64,000 bases of DNA from Desulfomicrobium baculatum DSM 4028 (GCF_000023225.1 NC_013173.1:1614501-1678500), one strand, 5' to 3'; numbered from the stretch's first letter, positions 28,980 through 38,395 are shown. A program made the numbers and translations. The notes: generated by a model not told the origin, from the sequence alone.

Positions 28980-29466
28980 GATTCGTGTACGTCCATTCCA
29001 GAATTTTCTGCATCTCCGCTGCAACCCCCTCGGTATGAACCTGCCCCTGATAATGGTTTAAATAATAGGCCAACGTACCTGCATCTTCTTGATATACAAG
29101 AACAATAGAATACTGAGAGGCGATGCCGGGGCGATCGGGAAATTCGGCCTGGGTGAGTACATGCAGGACAAATTTCTTTTTGTCCGAAACTTTCAGTTCA
29201 AACAGCCTGCTGGCGATGACCTCTTCTTTGAGCTTGTACGAAAGCAGGGTGCCACTTTGATCGGAACCTCTGCTTTGAATGTCGAGAGGAAACTTGCCGG
29301 GCGAGTCCTCCTGGGGAATACCGGCCGCAGGTATGGTCTTGGGTTGTTGTTCCTGCACGGGCCTGGCGATGCCGGGAGTTGAATTGTCCTGGGTCTCGGC
29401 CCAGGCAGGCACGCCGACAAACAACACCGTCAAGGCAATCAAAAGGAACCGGACGCAGCATTTCAT
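28948..29466 (-). CDS. Exported protein of unknown function
   Basis: The product is 172 residues. A clear signal peptide (LLIALTVLFVGVPAWAETQ, cleavage after AWA) is followed by a Gln/Pro-rich linker and a compact domain of about 110 residues (SYKLKEEVIASRLFELKVSD onward). I do not recognise the family. It is presumably periplasmic. Its 3' end overlaps the convergent upstream gene by 32 bases. Confidence 0.75.
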   Translation of the reverse strand: MKCCVRFLLIALTVLFVGVPAWAETQDNSTPGIARPVQEQQPKTIPAAGIPQEDSPGKFPLDIQSRGSDQSGTLLSYKLKEEVIASRLFELKVSDKKKFVLHVLTQAEFPDRPGIASQYSIVLVYQEDAGTLAYYLNHYQGQVHTEGVAAEMQKILEWTYTNLKRYHYLLEE

Positions 29467-29790
29467 GGGTAGACCTCAGGTTGCAGATTCATTTCAGACA
29501 GCTGATTCAGTTGCACAGGATCAGCGGATGGTCACAAAACAGCGGTCGTTTTTTGCCATGCACCGATGTGGATCATAACAAAAGAGAAGCGACATAGGCA
29601 ATGCCGCGACATTGCTCAACCTTGGTTTTTTTAAAGTTAACATAATTTTCATTATGTGTCAAAAAAAACGGGTAAAAATGTGGCCAAAAACGCCGGACCC
29701 CTCTCGCAATCGAATGTGCCGGGTTGATTTTGATCGCTTCCGTTCTGTGTTCAAATCGCTTCGTTCGACAGGCGCATTCGTCATGCCCAA

Positions 29791-29828
29791 CGCAGAATAA
29801 TGGGACGGGTCCATCCCATTATCCTGCG
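29791..29828. repeat. Imperfect inverted repeat, REP-like hairpin
   Basis: CGCAGAATAATGGGA (29791-29805) pairs with TCCCATTATCCTGCG (29814-29828), 14 of 15 positions, around an 8-base loop that can itself fold (GGAC/GTCC). No T-run follows. It could be a repetitive extragenic palindrome or a small mobile remnant. Confidence 0.55.
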
Positions 29829-29900
29829 CGGCACTAAACGCCACGGCACGGTGTTGAGACTGTCATTTTCCGCCTGCGGGGAATTCAGCAACGTCCCACA

Positions 29901-29940
29901 AGCAAAAAAGCCCGAGGCATTGGCCACGGGCTTTTTTGCT
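29901..29940. terminator. Bidirectional terminator downstream of the aldolase gene
   Basis: A perfect 14-bp stem AGCAAAAAAGCCCG/CGGGCTTTTTTGCT encloses a 12-base loop. The A- and T-rich arms give a T-run in both directions; it serves the minus-strand gene ending at 29960. Confidence 0.92.
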
Positions 29941-29959
29941 TCACTGCGTGCAGGTGTCG

Positions 29960-30604
29960 TTATTTGCCTTTCTTCTCCCAATCCTTGAGAAACGCGGCAA
30001 TGCCCTTGTCGGTCAAGGGATGGTCGATAAGCTGGGTCAGGATCTTGTACGGGACCGTGGCGATGTGGGCTCCGGCCATGGCTGCGTCGAGCACGTGCAA
30101 AGGGCTGCGTATGCTGGCCGCGATGATCTGCGTGGTGAATCCGTAATTGCCGAAGATGCCCATAATCTGGTGCACCAACTCCATGCCGTCCTGACCGACA
30201 TCGTCGAGCCGACCCAAGAACGGGCTGACGTAGGCCGCCCCCGCCTTGGCCGCAAGCAAGGCCTGGGCGGCGGAGAAAATCAGGGTCACGTTGGTCTCGA
30301 TGTCCATGGATTTCAAGATGCGCACGGCTTTGAGCCCTTCTGCCGTCATGGGCACCTTGACCACGACATTGGGCCCGAACTGCACCAGATCCTTGGCTTC
30401 ACGCACCATGCCTTCGGTATCGAGCGCGATAACCTCAAGACTGACCGGCCCCGGGACCAGCTTGCAGATTGTGCCGGCGATGTCGCGCCAGTCATCCGCT
30501 TCCTTGCTCATGAGCGAAGGGTTGGTGGTCACCCCGTCCACGAGTCCCATTTCCATGGCGGCCTTGATCTCGGTCAAGTTCGCCGTATCGATGAAGAATT
30601 GCAT
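29960..30604 (-). CDS. fsa: Transaldolase-like fructose-6-phosphate aldolase
   Basis: This 214-residue TIM-barrel enzyme of the small transaldolase/FSA family starts [13 protein letters not shown]. The Schiff-base Lys lies in VVVKVPMT near residue 85, and [20 protein letters not shown] and YVSPFLGR are all present. Whether it acts as transaldolase or as fructose-6-phosphate (dihydroxyacetone) aldolase cannot be decided from sequence here. It is the last gene of a minus-strand group with a YHS-like protein and folK. AGGAGG precedes the ATG. Confidence 0.93.
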   Translation of the reverse strand: MQFFIDTANLTEIKAAMEMGLVDGVTTNPSLMSKEADDWRDIAGTICKLVPGPVSLEVIALDTEGMVREAKDLVQFGPNVVVKVPMTAEGLKAVRILKSMDIETNVTLIFSAAQALLAAKAGAAYVSPFLGRLDDVGQDGMELVHQIMGIFGNYGFTTQIIAASIRSPLHVLDAAMAGAHIATVPYKILTQLIDHPLTDKGIAAFLKDWEKKGK

Positions 30605-30616
30605 AGCGTCCTCCTT

Positions 30617-30868
30617 CTAATCGATCATTTTCAGATATTTGTCCCGGCATTCGTAACTGCAGAAACAGCGCACCTCTTCCCCTTCCTTGATTCTGATGTC
30701 CGAATCCTTGGAAACGTAGGTCCCGCAGACAGGGTCCTTTACCAGCACTCCTTCCTTGGCCAGTTTCTCTTCCTGCTTGTGTTTGACCTCGACCTTCTTT
30801 TTCTTGTCATTGGTCACCAGTTTGTAAAGGATGAAGCAGACTGCAGCCAGAATGACAAATTTAAGCAT
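30617..30868 (-). CDS. Small membrane-anchored YHS/TRASH-like metal-binding protein
   Basis: This 83-residue protein has one N-terminal membrane helix (FVILAAVCFILYKLV), a lysine-rich stretch, and a C-terminal module with DPVCGTYV and CFCSYECRDKYL. The cysteine pattern resembles YHS/TRASH metal-binding modules found in heavy-metal or copper proteins. The role is unknown. Its start overlaps the folK 3' end by 8 bases, so it is cotranscribed with folK. Confidence 0.82.
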   Translation of the reverse strand: MLKFVILAAVCFILYKLVTNDKKKKVEVKHKQEEKLAKEGVLVKDPVCGTYVSKDSDIRIKEGEEVRCFCSYECRDKYLKMID

Positions 30869-31397
30869 TGTTCACCTCGGAAATAACGTTGGTGGCCTGC
30901 AAGATCCGATCTCCTTCAAGGCGATACGGAAGCCGGGACAGCCACTGTGATGGATAAAAGTCCCGGATGCGGATATCCGGAGCCAGATGCATGAGCGGGA
31001 CGAGCACAAAAGCCCTCTCGGTCATGCGTGGATGAGGGATTTGAAGCGTGGGCGAATTCCACTGCATGTCTCCGTAAAGGAGGATGTCGATATCTATGAC
31101 CCGTGGTCCCCAACGCTTCGCGCGGACCCGGCCCATCTGTGTCTCAATTCCTGCCAGGACGCCAAGCAGCTCTTCGGGGGAATACGAAGCACGAACATTC
31201 AGACGTACCACGCAGTTGGCGAACCAGTCCTGGTCACGCACCCCCTGCGGCTCCGTCCGGAAAATCGGGGACACGGCGTCCACCTCAAGGCCGGGGGCGC
31301 TGTCCAGGGCTTTGATGGCCTGCTTCACATTGGCCACGGGGTCTCCGATATTGGACCCCAGACTGAGATATGCCTGAGAGGCGCTTGGTTTGGGCAT
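30861..31397 (-). CDS. folK: 2-amino-4-hydroxy-6-hydroxymethyldihydropteridine diphosphokinase
   Basis: This 178-residue enzyme transfers pyrophosphate from ATP to the hydroxymethyl pterin in folate synthesis. Signatures are AYLSLGSNIGDP, RTEPQG and RWGPRVIDIDILLYG with the metal-binding acids, then IPHPRMTERAFVLVPL. It diverges from xerD across about 60 bases. The protein is of normal length. Confidence 0.96.
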   Translation of the reverse strand: MPKPSASQAYLSLGSNIGDPVANVKQAIKALDSAPGLEVDAVSPIFRTEPQGVRDQDWFANCVVRLNVRASYSPEELLGVLAGIETQMGRVRAKRWGPRVIDIDILLYGDMQWNSPTLQIPHPRMTERAFVLVPLMHLAPDIRIRDFYPSQWLSRLPYRLEGDRILQATNVISEVNNA

Positions 31398-31459
31398 TGG
31401 TTGAAAAAGCTACCTTTTTCAGCTTGTGCAGGCAAGGGGGCAGATGTACCTTGCCGGGA

Positions 31460-32338
31460 ATGCACGAAGAAATCGACGCCTATCTCCAGCATCTGACCGT
31501 CATTCGCGGATTGGCCGAAAAAACCGTCGAGGCCTATGGTTCGGATCTGCTTTTTTTCCGGGATTTTTTGTCGGAACTTGGCGGCAGCCTGCATCAGATC
31601 GATGAACACACCCTCTTCCTTTATATGGTGCATCTGCGGCGCAAGGGTCTGAAAAACACGTCCATGGCCCGCAACATCTCAAGTTTACGCGGTTTTTTCG
31701 AATTTCTGGTGCAGGAACGCCACCTCGCCTCCAGCCCCGCCGCTCTGCTGGACAGCCCCAAACTGGTCCGCAAACTGCCGGAAGTCCTGTCCCGGGATGA
31801 GGTCACCGCCCTCTTGGACCGCCCCGCCTTGAACACCCCGCTGGGTTTTCGCGACCGGACCATGCTCGAACTCCTCTACGCCTGCGGACTGCGCGTGTCC
31901 GAACTGGTCTCCCTGACCGCACCCGACTTTGATCCCCAGGCCGGGCTTTTGCGCGTGCTGGGCAAGGGCAGCAAGGAGCGATACGTGCCTCTGCACGACT
32001 CCGCGGTCAGCTTCATGCTCTCGTTCCTGCGCCAGTGGCGCCCCCTGTTCGGCCCCAAGACCGACACCGTATTTCTCAATCGCTCCGGCCTTGGCCTGTC
32101 CCGACAGGGCGTCTGGAAGCTGCTGCGCCGCTACGCGCTGGAGGCCGGCATCACGCGTCCGGTCTCGCCGCACACTCTGCGCCACTCGTTCGCCACGCAC
32201 CTGCTGGAAGGCGGGGCCGATCTGCGCACCGTGCAGATCCTGCTCGGTCACAGCGACATCATGGCCACGGAAATCTACACCCATGTGCAATCGGCCCGCA
32301 TGGTCGCCCTGCACCGCAAATTTCACCCCCGGTCCTAA
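31460..32338 (+). CDS. xerD: Tyrosine recombinase XerD-type
   Basis: The protein is about 292 residues. An N-terminal SAM-like DNA-binding domain is followed by the catalytic domain with the Arg in LRVSELVSL, HTLRHSFATHL, the second His in LLGHSDI and the nucleophilic Tyr in ATEIYTHV. It resolves chromosome dimers at dif together with XerC. No attachment site or phage genes are adjacent, so it is the housekeeping enzyme rather than an integrase. The start MHEEIDAYL is chosen by alignment to typical XerD lengths; the frame is open to 31370. Confidence 0.93.
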   Translation: MHEEIDAYLQHLTVIRGLAEKTVEAYGSDLLFFRDFLSELGGSLHQIDEHTLFLYMVHLRRKGLKNTSMARNISSLRGFFEFLVQERHLASSPAALLDSPKLVRKLPEVLSRDEVTALLDRPALNTPLGFRDRTMLELLYACGLRVSELVSLTAPDFDPQAGLLRVLGKGSKERYVPLHDSAVSFMLSFLRQWRPLFGPKTDTVFLNRSGLGLSRQGVWKLLRRYALEAGITRPVSPHTLRHSFATHLLEGGADLRTVQILLGHSDIMATEIYTHVQSARMVALHRKFHPRS

Positions 32339-32341
32339 GCC

Positions 32342-35020
32342 ATGACCCAGCCCACTTCTTTTAAAACGGTCATCACCTGCCACGCCAATGCGGATTTCGA
32401 CGCCCTGGCCGCCATGATCGCGGTCAGCAAGCTCTATCCGGACGCCGCCCTGGTCTTCCCCGGCACCCAGGAAAGCTCGCTCAAGGATTATTTCATCCAG
32501 AGCGCCATGTATCTCTTCAATTTCAAAAGCTTGAAAGACATTGACCTGCAGGCGGTGCGGCTTTTGGTGGTCGTGGATACACGGCAACGCTCCAGGCTCA
32601 CCCACGTCGAGCCCCTGCTGGCTTTGCCGGATCTGTCCATTCATCTCTATGATCACCACCCGGCCACCGATGACGCTCTTGAAGCGAGTCTCGACATCTA
32701 TCAGCCATGGGGCGCGACCACGTCCATCATCGTTGAAAAGCTCCGCGAAAAATCCCTGACCGTCAGCCCCGACGAAGCGACCATCATGGGTCTTGGCATC
32801 TTCGAGGACACGGGCGGATTCACCTTCAAATCCACCACCGAACACGATTTCAAGGCCGCGGCCTGGCTGCGGACCATGGGCATGGATCTCGACGTCATCC
32901 GCGACATCATGAGCCGCGAACTGTCCACGGAGCAGGTCGCCATCCTGTCGGAACTCATCGATTCCGCCACCACCCACACCATAAACGGCGTCGACATCGT
33001 CATCGCCGAGGTCGTGCTTGATGCCTATGTCGGCGATTTCGCCTTGCTGACGCACAAACTCATGGACATGGAAAACATCCGCGTGCTTTTTGCCGTCGGC
33101 CACATGGGCGACCGCATCCAGCTCGTGGCCCGCAGCAAGGTTCAGGAAGTGGATGTGGGCGTGGTCTGTTCGTCTTTCGGCGGCGGAGGCCATGCCTATG
33201 CCGCGTCGGCGTCCATCAAGGACCGCACTATTTCTCAGGTAAAGGATGAGCTTTTTGCTCTGCTCTACTCGCTCATCAACCCCCAGATGGTGGTCAAGGA
33301 TTTCATGTCCTCGCCCGTGGTGCGCATCAAGGCAACGCAGAGCGTGGCCCAGGCGGCGGAAGTGATGGTCCGCTATGGGCTCAAAGCCCTGCCCGTGGTC
33401 GAATACGCAGACCAGGTCTGCGGCATCATCGAGAACAGCGTGGCCGAAAAAGCCGTCGGACATGGTCTGGGAGAGGAACGGGTCACGGAGTACATGCTGG
33501 AGGATTTTCTTTTCGTGACCGAGGCCCAGGACCTCTATCAGGTCATGGAGATCATTCTGGGGCATCGCCAGCGTCTGGTCCCGGTGCTGCGCGAACAGGA
33601 ATTGGTCGGGGTCATCACGCGCACGGACCTCATCAATCTCATGATTCAGGAACCGGCCCGCATCCCCGAGTCCCTGCTTTCGGACAAGCGCCAGGAAAAG
33701 AACATCCGCCAGATACTCCTTGAGCGGCTACCTAAAGACATTGTTTCCCTGCTTCAGCTGGCAGGGCAGACCGGGCAGGAGCTTGGCGTGGAGGTCTATG
33801 CCGTGGGCGGGTTCGTGCGCGATATGCTGCTGGGCATCCCCAACGACGACATCGACCTGGTGGTCGAAGGCGACGGGATCGTGTTCGCCCAGAATCTTGG
33901 CCACAAGCTCGCGGCGCGGGTGCGCTCGCACCTCAAATTCCGCACCGCGGTGCTCATCCTGCCCAGCGGCCAGAAGATCGACGTGGCCACCGCCCGACTG
34001 GAGTACTACGAGTACCCGGCCGCCCTGCCCATCGTCGAACTCTCGTCGCTGAAGATGGACCTGTACCGCCGCGATTTTTCCATCAACACCCTGGCCATCC
34101 ACCTCTGCCCGCCCCACTTCGGGCGGCTGGTGGATTTTTTCGGCGGGCAGCAGGATTTGAAAGACGGCGTCATCCGCGTCCTGCATTCCCTGTCTTTCGT
34201 GGAAGACCCGACGCGCATCATCCGCGCCATCCGTTTCGAGCAGCGTTTCCAGTTCAAGATCGGCTCGCAGACCGAGCGGCTCATCAAAAACGCGGTGCGC
34301 CTGAACATCTTTCAGAAGCTCTCCGGGGCGCGCATCCGGCACGAGCTGCGCCTTTTGGCCGAAGACAGCGCGCCCCTTGACGCGCTGATCCGCATGCGCG
34401 ACCTGGGACTTTTGCAGGAGATCCATCCCCTGCTCCATTTCCCGCAGACAAAAGAAGCCCTGCTGGAGGAGATCGAGAAGATCATCACCTGGTACAAGCT
34501 GCTGTTCCGCGAGGAATCCCCGGACATCTGGATCGTCTATTTTCTCGGGCTGGTCTCGGGCTTCGACACGCATCAGGTCCAGGCCCTGACCTCGCGCCTG
34601 AAGTTCCCGCCCAAGAGGACGGACCTGGTGGAATCCACCCGCCGCCAGTTGCGCTATGTAGCCATGCAGCTGGCGCAATGGGGGAAGAACGAGGGGTCGT
34701 TGGCCGATCTGTACGAGATCCTCTCCCCCTTGTCTCTGGAAGGACTGCTCTATACCATGGCCAAGCAGCGCAAGCTGGAACTAAAGAAAGCCATCTCCCA
34801 CTACCTGACGCATTTGCAGGATGTGGGCATCCTCGTTACAGGCTCTGATATCAAGGAAATGGGCCTGGAACCGGGGCCGCAGTTTGCGAATATCCTGCGG
34901 GCGGTGAAACGGGCCGTTCTGAACGCGGAAGTGCGGACCAGGGAAGAACAGCTCAAATACGCCAAGCGCATGGCGGGATCGCTGCAAGGCCAAAGACGCG
35001 CACCCAAAGCCGTTTCTTGA
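32342..35020 (+). CDS. DHH phosphoesterase - CBS - tRNA nucleotidyltransferase fusion
   Basis: The protein is 892 residues in three parts. Residues 1-300 are a DHH/DHHA1 phosphoesterase (HANADFDALAAMIA, DTRQR, YDHHPA, GGGGHAYAAS), related to NrnA oligoribonucleases. Residues about 310-440 are two CBS domains (MSSPVVRIKATQSVAQAAEVM; LGHRQRLVPVL). Residues about 470-880 are a class II poly(A)/tRNA nucleotidyltransferase (AVGGFVRDMLLGIPNDDIDLV with the catalytic Asp pair, and DLYRRDFSINTLAIHL). The enzyme probably adds CCA or A to tRNA ends, with the phosphoesterase degrading small RNA or tRNA fragments and the CBS pair sensing a nucleotide. Similar fusions occur in several delta-proteobacteria and Aquificae. 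It starts 4 bases after xerD. Confidence 0.93.
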   Translation: MTQPTSFKTVITCHANADFDALAAMIAVSKLYPDAALVFPGTQESSLKDYFIQSAMYLFNFKSLKDIDLQAVRLLVVVDTRQRSRLTHVEPLLALPDLSIHLYDHHPATDDALEASLDIYQPWGATTSIIVEKLREKSLTVSPDEATIMGLGIFEDTGGFTFKSTTEHDFKAAAWLRTMGMDLDVIRDIMSRELSTEQVAILSELIDSATTHTINGVDIVIAEVVLDAYVGDFALLTHKLMDMENIRVLFAVGHMGDRIQLVARSKVQEVDVGVVCSSFGGGGHAYAASASIKDRTISQVKDELFALLYSLINPQMVVKDFMSSPVVRIKATQSVAQAAEVMVRYGLKALPVVEYADQVCGIIENSVAEKAVGHGLGEERVTEYMLEDFLFVTEAQDLYQVMEIILGHRQRLVPVLREQELVGVITRTDLINLMIQEPARIPESLLSDKRQEKNIRQILLERLPKDIVSLLQLAGQTGQELGVEVYAVGGFVRDMLLGIPNDDIDLVVEGDGIVFAQNLGHKLAARVRSHLKFRTAVLILPSGQKIDVATARLEYYEYPAALPIVELSSLKMDLYRRDFSINTLAIHLCPPHFGRLVDFFGGQQDLKDGVIRVLHSLSFVEDPTRIIRAIRFEQRFQFKIGSQTERLIKNAVRLNIFQKLSGARIRHELRLLAEDSAPLDALIRMRDLGLLQEIHPLLHFPQTKEALLEEIEKIITWYKLLFREESPDIWIVYFLGLVSGFDTHQVQALTSRLKFPPKRTDLVESTRRQLRYVAMQLAQWGKNEGSLADLYEILSPLSLEGLLYTMAKQRKLELKKAISHYLTHLQDVGILVTGSDIKEMGLEPGPQFANILRAVKRAVLNAEVRTREEQLKYAKRMAGSLQGQRRAPKAVS

Positions 35021-35113
35021 CCAAACCATGGCAATTCTTTAATGATTTTGTGTCATTTTGGTCTGTCGGACAAATTTTCGGAAAATCATCATTTTACCAG
35101 CTCTGGAGGACGT

Positions 35114-35854
35114 ATGCGTACACGGATTGCACTAGTTTTGCTGGCTCTTTTTCTCATGGCCTCAAATGCCCTGGCCAAGGATGTCGTCTTTGCGGTGGAT
35201 GCCACCTATCCGCCAATGGAAATGATTGACGCCGACAAGAACATCGTGGGCTTTGGTCCCGAGGTCGTCATGGCCATGGGCAAGGCCGGCGGATTCAACC
35301 CCATCCTCAAGAACACCGCCTGGGACGGCATCTTCGCAGGTCTTGCCTCCGGCAAGTACGACGCCATCGCCTCTTCGGTCTCCATCACCGAAGAACGCAA
35401 ACAGAGCATGGATTTTTCCGACCCCTATTTTGAAGTGAAGCAGGGCGTCATCGTGCCCAAGGGCGCGGCCATCAGTTCCGTGGCCGACCTGGCCGGCAAG
35501 ACCGTGGCCTCCCAGATGGGCACCACCGGCTATTTCGTCTGCAAGAAGATCGAAGGCGCCACCGCCAAATCCTACGACGAGATCGGCCTGGCCGTGGAAG
35601 ACCTTTATAATGGTCGCATCGACGCCGTCATCGCCGACGACGCCGTCGCCTCCAACTACGCCCTGCAGCACGAGCAGTATTCCCAGAAGCTGACCCTGGC
35701 CTTCCTCATCGCCCCCGAAGCCCCCGAGTACCTGGGCTTTGCCGTGAACAAGGGCAACAAGGAGACCGTGGAACTGATCAACTCCGCCCTGGCCGCCATC
35801 AAGGCCAACGGCGAGTACGACAAGATCTACGCCAAATGGTTCGGACCCAAATAA
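35114..35854 (+). CDS. Amino-acid ABC transporter substrate-binding protein
   Basis: The protein is about 246 residues. A signal peptide (ALVLLALFLMASNALA, then KDVV) is followed by a family 3 solute-binding domain with ATYPPMEMIDADKNIVGF and the GKYDAIASSVSITEERK motif typical of polar amino-acid binding proteins. CTGGAGGA stands before the ATG at 35114. It is cotranscribed with the permease and ATPase below, separated by a hairpin that may lower downstream expression. Specificity cannot be read from the sequence. Confidence 0.92.
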   Translation: MRTRIALVLLALFLMASNALAKDVVFAVDATYPPMEMIDADKNIVGFGPEVVMAMGKAGGFNPILKNTAWDGIFAGLASGKYDAIASSVSITEERKQSMDFSDPYFEVKQGVIVPKGAAISSVADLAGKTVASQMGTTGYFVCKKIEGATAKSYDEIGLAVEDLYNGRIDAVIADDAVASNYALQHEQYSQKLTLAFLIAPEAPEYLGFAVNKGNKETVELINSALAAIKANGEYDKIYAKWFGPK

Positions 35855-35861
35855 TGTCATA

Positions 35862-35890
35862 AACCGGGGCTAACGCCCCGGTTTTCCTTT
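35862..35890 (+). terminator. Attenuator-like hairpin after the binding-protein gene
   Basis: AACCGGGGC-TAAC-GCCCCGGTT, a perfect 9-bp stem, is followed by a T-rich tract. Located between a highly expressed periplasmic binding protein and its permease, it probably limits read-through. Confidence 0.88.
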
Positions 35891-35918
35891 TCTTTCCAGC
35901 GACTCGACAAGGCCAGTC

Positions 35919-36725
35919 ATGAACCCAAAATTTTCCAAAAAAGCTGTCAAGATCGACATCGGCGACGGCGCGGCCATCCCGCTCAAAAAGGATTCCGGCC
36001 TCTTCAACGCCTGGTGGCTCACTTTTTTCGGCGCCATCGGCATCATTACCTATCTGTGCGTGACCAGGCCCGAACCATACTGGCGGATTCTGCAATTTCT
36101 TCCCGACGGCGTCGTGGTCACCTTCCAGGTCACGATCCTGTCCATCATGCTCTCCCTGGTGCTCGGACTCATAACAGGCCTTGGCCGCCTGTCCCGCAAC
36201 AAAGTCCTGAATCTGATCGCTTCGACCTATGTCGAAGTCATTCGCGGCATCCCGCTTCTGGTGCAGCTTTTTTACATCTACTACGCTCTCGGACGCCTCG
36301 AATTTTTCAAGGATCTGCCTCCCATGGCCGCGGCAGTGACCGCCATGGGCATCTGTTATGGCGCCTACATGGGCGAAGTATTCAGGGCCGGCATCGATTC
36401 CATCGACAAAGGCCAGGCCGAGGCGGCCAGATCCCTTGGGTTCAGCCGCGCCCAGACCATGATGTACGTGATCCTGCCCCAGGCCTGGCGGACCATCCTG
36501 CCACCGGTGGGCAACGAATTCATCGCCCTCCTGAAAGACAGTTCCCTGGTCTCCATCCTGGCCGTGTCGGACCTCTTGCGCCGAGGCCGGGAATTCGCCA
36601 GCGAATCCTTCATGTATTTCGAGGCATACACCATGGTGGCCCTGGTTTATCTGGTCATCACGCTCTTCTTGTCCAAGGCCGTCAGTAAAATGGAGCAGAG
36701 GTTGAATTATTATGAACGGGACTAG
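35919..36725 (+). CDS. Amino-acid ABC transporter permease
   Basis: This 268-residue membrane protein of the HisM/GlnP type has about five hydrophobic segments. The conserved [17 protein letters not shown] segment and the EAA loop [25 protein letters not shown] couple it to the ATPase. Its 3' end overlaps the ATPase gene by 14 bases, so the two are coupled. Confidence 0.93.
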   Translation: MNPKFSKKAVKIDIGDGAAIPLKKDSGLFNAWWLTFFGAIGIITYLCVTRPEPYWRILQFLPDGVVVTFQVTILSIMLSLVLGLITGLGRLSRNKVLNLIASTYVEVIRGIPLLVQLFYIYYALGRLEFFKDLPPMAAAVTAMGICYGAYMGEVFRAGIDSIDKGQAEAARSLGFSRAQTMMYVILPQAWRTILPPVGNEFIALLKDSSLVSILAVSDLLRRGREFASESFMYFEAYTMVALVYLVITLFLSKAVSKMEQRLNYYERD

Positions 36726-37452
36726 GCCCATCATCGAAATCAAGAACGTCTACAAGTTCTTTGGACAGTTGCAGGCATTAAACGACGTCAGCCTGTCCAT
36801 CAATTCCGGCGAGAAAGTGGTCATCATCGGTCCCAGCGGATCGGGAAAATCCACCCTGCTGCGTTCCATCAACCGCCTGGAAACCATCGACAGCGGAAGC
36901 ATCGTGGTCGACGGGCAGGATATCAACGCCAAAGACAACAATATCAACCTGATCCGCCAGGAACTGGGCATGGTCTTCCAGAGTTTCAACCTTTTTCCGC
37001 ACAAGACGGTGCTCGGCAACCTGACCATGGCACCCATGAAGCTGAAAAACGTGCCGGAGCTTGAGGCCAAGAAACGGGCCCTCAGCCTGCTGGACAAGGT
37101 CGGTATCCGGGAGAAGGCGGAGGTTTTTCCGGCCATGCTCTCCGGTGGACAGCAGCAGCGCGTGGCCATTGCCCGGGCGCTGGCCATGAACCCCAAGATC
37201 ATGCTCTTCGATGAGCCGACCTCTGCCCTGGACCCGGAGATGATCGGCGAGGTGCTCGACGTCATGGTCACCCTGGCCAAGGAAGGCATGACCATGGTCG
37301 TCGTCACCCACGAGATGGGATTCGCCCGCGAAGTGGCGGACCGCGTCATCTTCATGGATCACGGCCAGATCGTCGAGACGGGCACTCCGGAGCATTTCTT
37401 CACCAGCCCCGAGCATCCGCGCACCCAGAAATTCCTGAGCCAGATCCTGTAG
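36712..37452 (+). CDS. Amino-acid ABC transporter ATP-binding protein
   Basis: This 246-residue ABC ATPase of the GlnQ/HisP class has Walker [10 protein letters not shown], signature [15 protein letters not shown], Walker [16 protein letters not shown] and switch His VVVTHEMGF. It follows the permease with a 14-base overlap. Polar amino acid (glutamine/histidine-type) uptake is the likely role. Confidence 0.95.
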   Translation: MNGTRPIIEIKNVYKFFGQLQALNDVSLSINSGEKVVIIGPSGSGKSTLLRSINRLETIDSGSIVVDGQDINAKDNNINLIRQELGMVFQSFNLFPHKTVLGNLTMAPMKLKNVPELEAKKRALSLLDKVGIREKAEVFPAMLSGGQQQRVAIARALAMNPKIMLFDEPTSALDPEMIGEVLDVMVTLAKEGMTMVVVTHEMGFAREVADRVIFMDHGQIVETGTPEHFFTSPEHPRTQKFLSQIL

Positions 37453-37454
37453 AC

Positions 37455-37943
37455 ATGAAAACACTGCACGCGCCCTGGCGCATCAACTACATTCTCGGTC
37501 CCAAACCCGACTCGTGCGTCTTCTGTCTGCCCGAGTCCACGGACGGCGATGAGAAACGCTTCGTGTTGCACCGCGCCGAGAACTGTTTTGTCATCATGAA
37601 CATCTTCCCCTACTCCAGCGGGCATCTCATGGTCACCCCGTATCGGCACGTCAGCAACATCACCGAACTCGACGCGAGGGAAAGTCATGAGATCATGGAC
37701 TATGTACAAAAGTGCTCTTTTATCTTAGAGCAGGCTTTCAATCCCCACGGAATCAATATCGGCGTAAATATAGGCGAGGCCGCCGGCGCCGGGATCAGGG
37801 AACATCTTCATGTGCACCTTGTGCCGCGCTGGAACGGAGATCACTCCTTCATGGCCGTCATGTCGGAAACGAGCGTTCTGCCTGAGCATCTGCGCGAGAC
37901 GTACAAGCGCTTGAAGCCCTTTTTCAACAACCTTCAACGGTAG
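37455..37943 (+). CDS. HIT-domain hydrolase or phosphorylase
   Basis: This 162-residue protein has a histidine-triad motif HLHVHLVPRW near residue 121. A CVFC pair near residue 23 and HRAENCFVIMNIFPYSSGHLMV place it with the AP4A phosphorylase/FHIT-like HIT proteins of bacteria, which cleave dinucleoside polyphosphates. It begins 3 bases after the amino-acid transporter ATPase and is followed by lapA, probably as one transcript. Confidence 0.92.
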   Translation: MKTLHAPWRINYILGPKPDSCVFCLPESTDGDEKRFVLHRAENCFVIMNIFPYSSGHLMVTPYRHVSNITELDARESHEIMDYVQKCSFILEQAFNPHGINIGVNIGEAAGAGIREHLHVHLVPRWNGDHSFMAVMSETSVLPEHLRETYKRLKPFFNNLQR

Positions 37944-37954
37944 AGGTGATACGG

Positions 37955-38302
37955 ATGCGATATCTCAAGGTGTTGGGCCTGGTAGCCCTTTTCTTTTTCT
38001 CCATGCTTTTCTTTGTTCAGAACCATGAGATCCTGATCCAGGAACTGGCGCTGGAACTCAAAGTCTTCGGCTGGCATTACCAGACCGAGGCGGTGCCCTT
38101 CTATCTGATCATCCTCATGGCTTTCGTGATCGGTTCCCTGCTCTGCACCTTCTACTTCTTCCTGGAAAGAATCCGCCTGTCCAAGCAGTGCCGCCAGTAC
38201 AAGAAGGAAGTGGATGCCCTGGAGCGCGAAGTAGCATCCCTGCGTCCCAAGACCATGGATGAGTACACCACCACGGAATCCACCGACAACATCCAGAACT
38301 GA
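37955..38302 (+). CDS. lapA: LapA-domain inner-membrane protein
   Basis: The protein is about 115 residues. It has two membrane helices (VLGLVALFFFSMLFFVQN; FYLIILMAFVIGSLLCTFYFF) joined by a short loop, and a C-terminal coiled coil (CRQYKKEVDALEREVASL). This is the LapA (DUF1049) layout. In E. coli LapA is encoded next to LapB and helps control LPS assembly. Here lapB lies one gene downstream (39426). The start at 37955 has AGAGG at the right distance; a GTG at 37946 is less likely. Confidence 0.85.
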   Translation: MRYLKVLGLVALFFFSMLFFVQNHEILIQELALELKVFGWHYQTEAVPFYLIILMAFVIGSLLCTFYFFLERIRLSKQCRQYKKEVDALEREVASLRPKTMDEYTTTESTDNIQN

Positions 38303-38338
38303 AGCATCCGGAACGATCCGTCGTCCACCCTGCTGTAG

Positions 38339-38377
38339 TGCGTCCCAAGGATCACCCCTTCGGGACGCAATTTTTTT
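38339..38377 (+). terminator. Terminator between lapA and the epimerase
   Basis: A TGCGTCCC/GGGACGCA stem with an inner AAGG/CCTT pair is followed by seven T residues. It ends the HIT-lapA transcript, so the epimerase has its own promoter or depends on read-through. Confidence 0.88.
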
Positions 38378-38395
38378 CCTTATATCGAGTACCTC

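Larger units (their letters stand above)
29467..29959. other. Non-coding region with two hairpins
   Basis: This region has no convincing gene; small frames on both strands overlap and lack family features. It contains an imperfect 15-bp inverted repeat at 29791-29828 and a perfect bidirectional terminator at 29901-29940. Bases 29600-29790 look unstructured. Confidence 0.6.

Noticed and set aside
29659-29988. Short ORFs of 60-66 codons on both strands before the aldolase gene
   Set aside because: They overlap one another and two hairpins, have no family features and no ribosome-binding sites.
31460-32338. Tyrosine recombinase as a phage or island integrase
   Set aside because: It has typical XerD length and motifs, stands among housekeeping genes, and no attachment site or phage genes are nearby.
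31685-33565. 626-codon minus-strand frame across xerD and the DHH fusion
   Set aside because: It crosses two well-supported genes on the other strand and has no recognisable domain.
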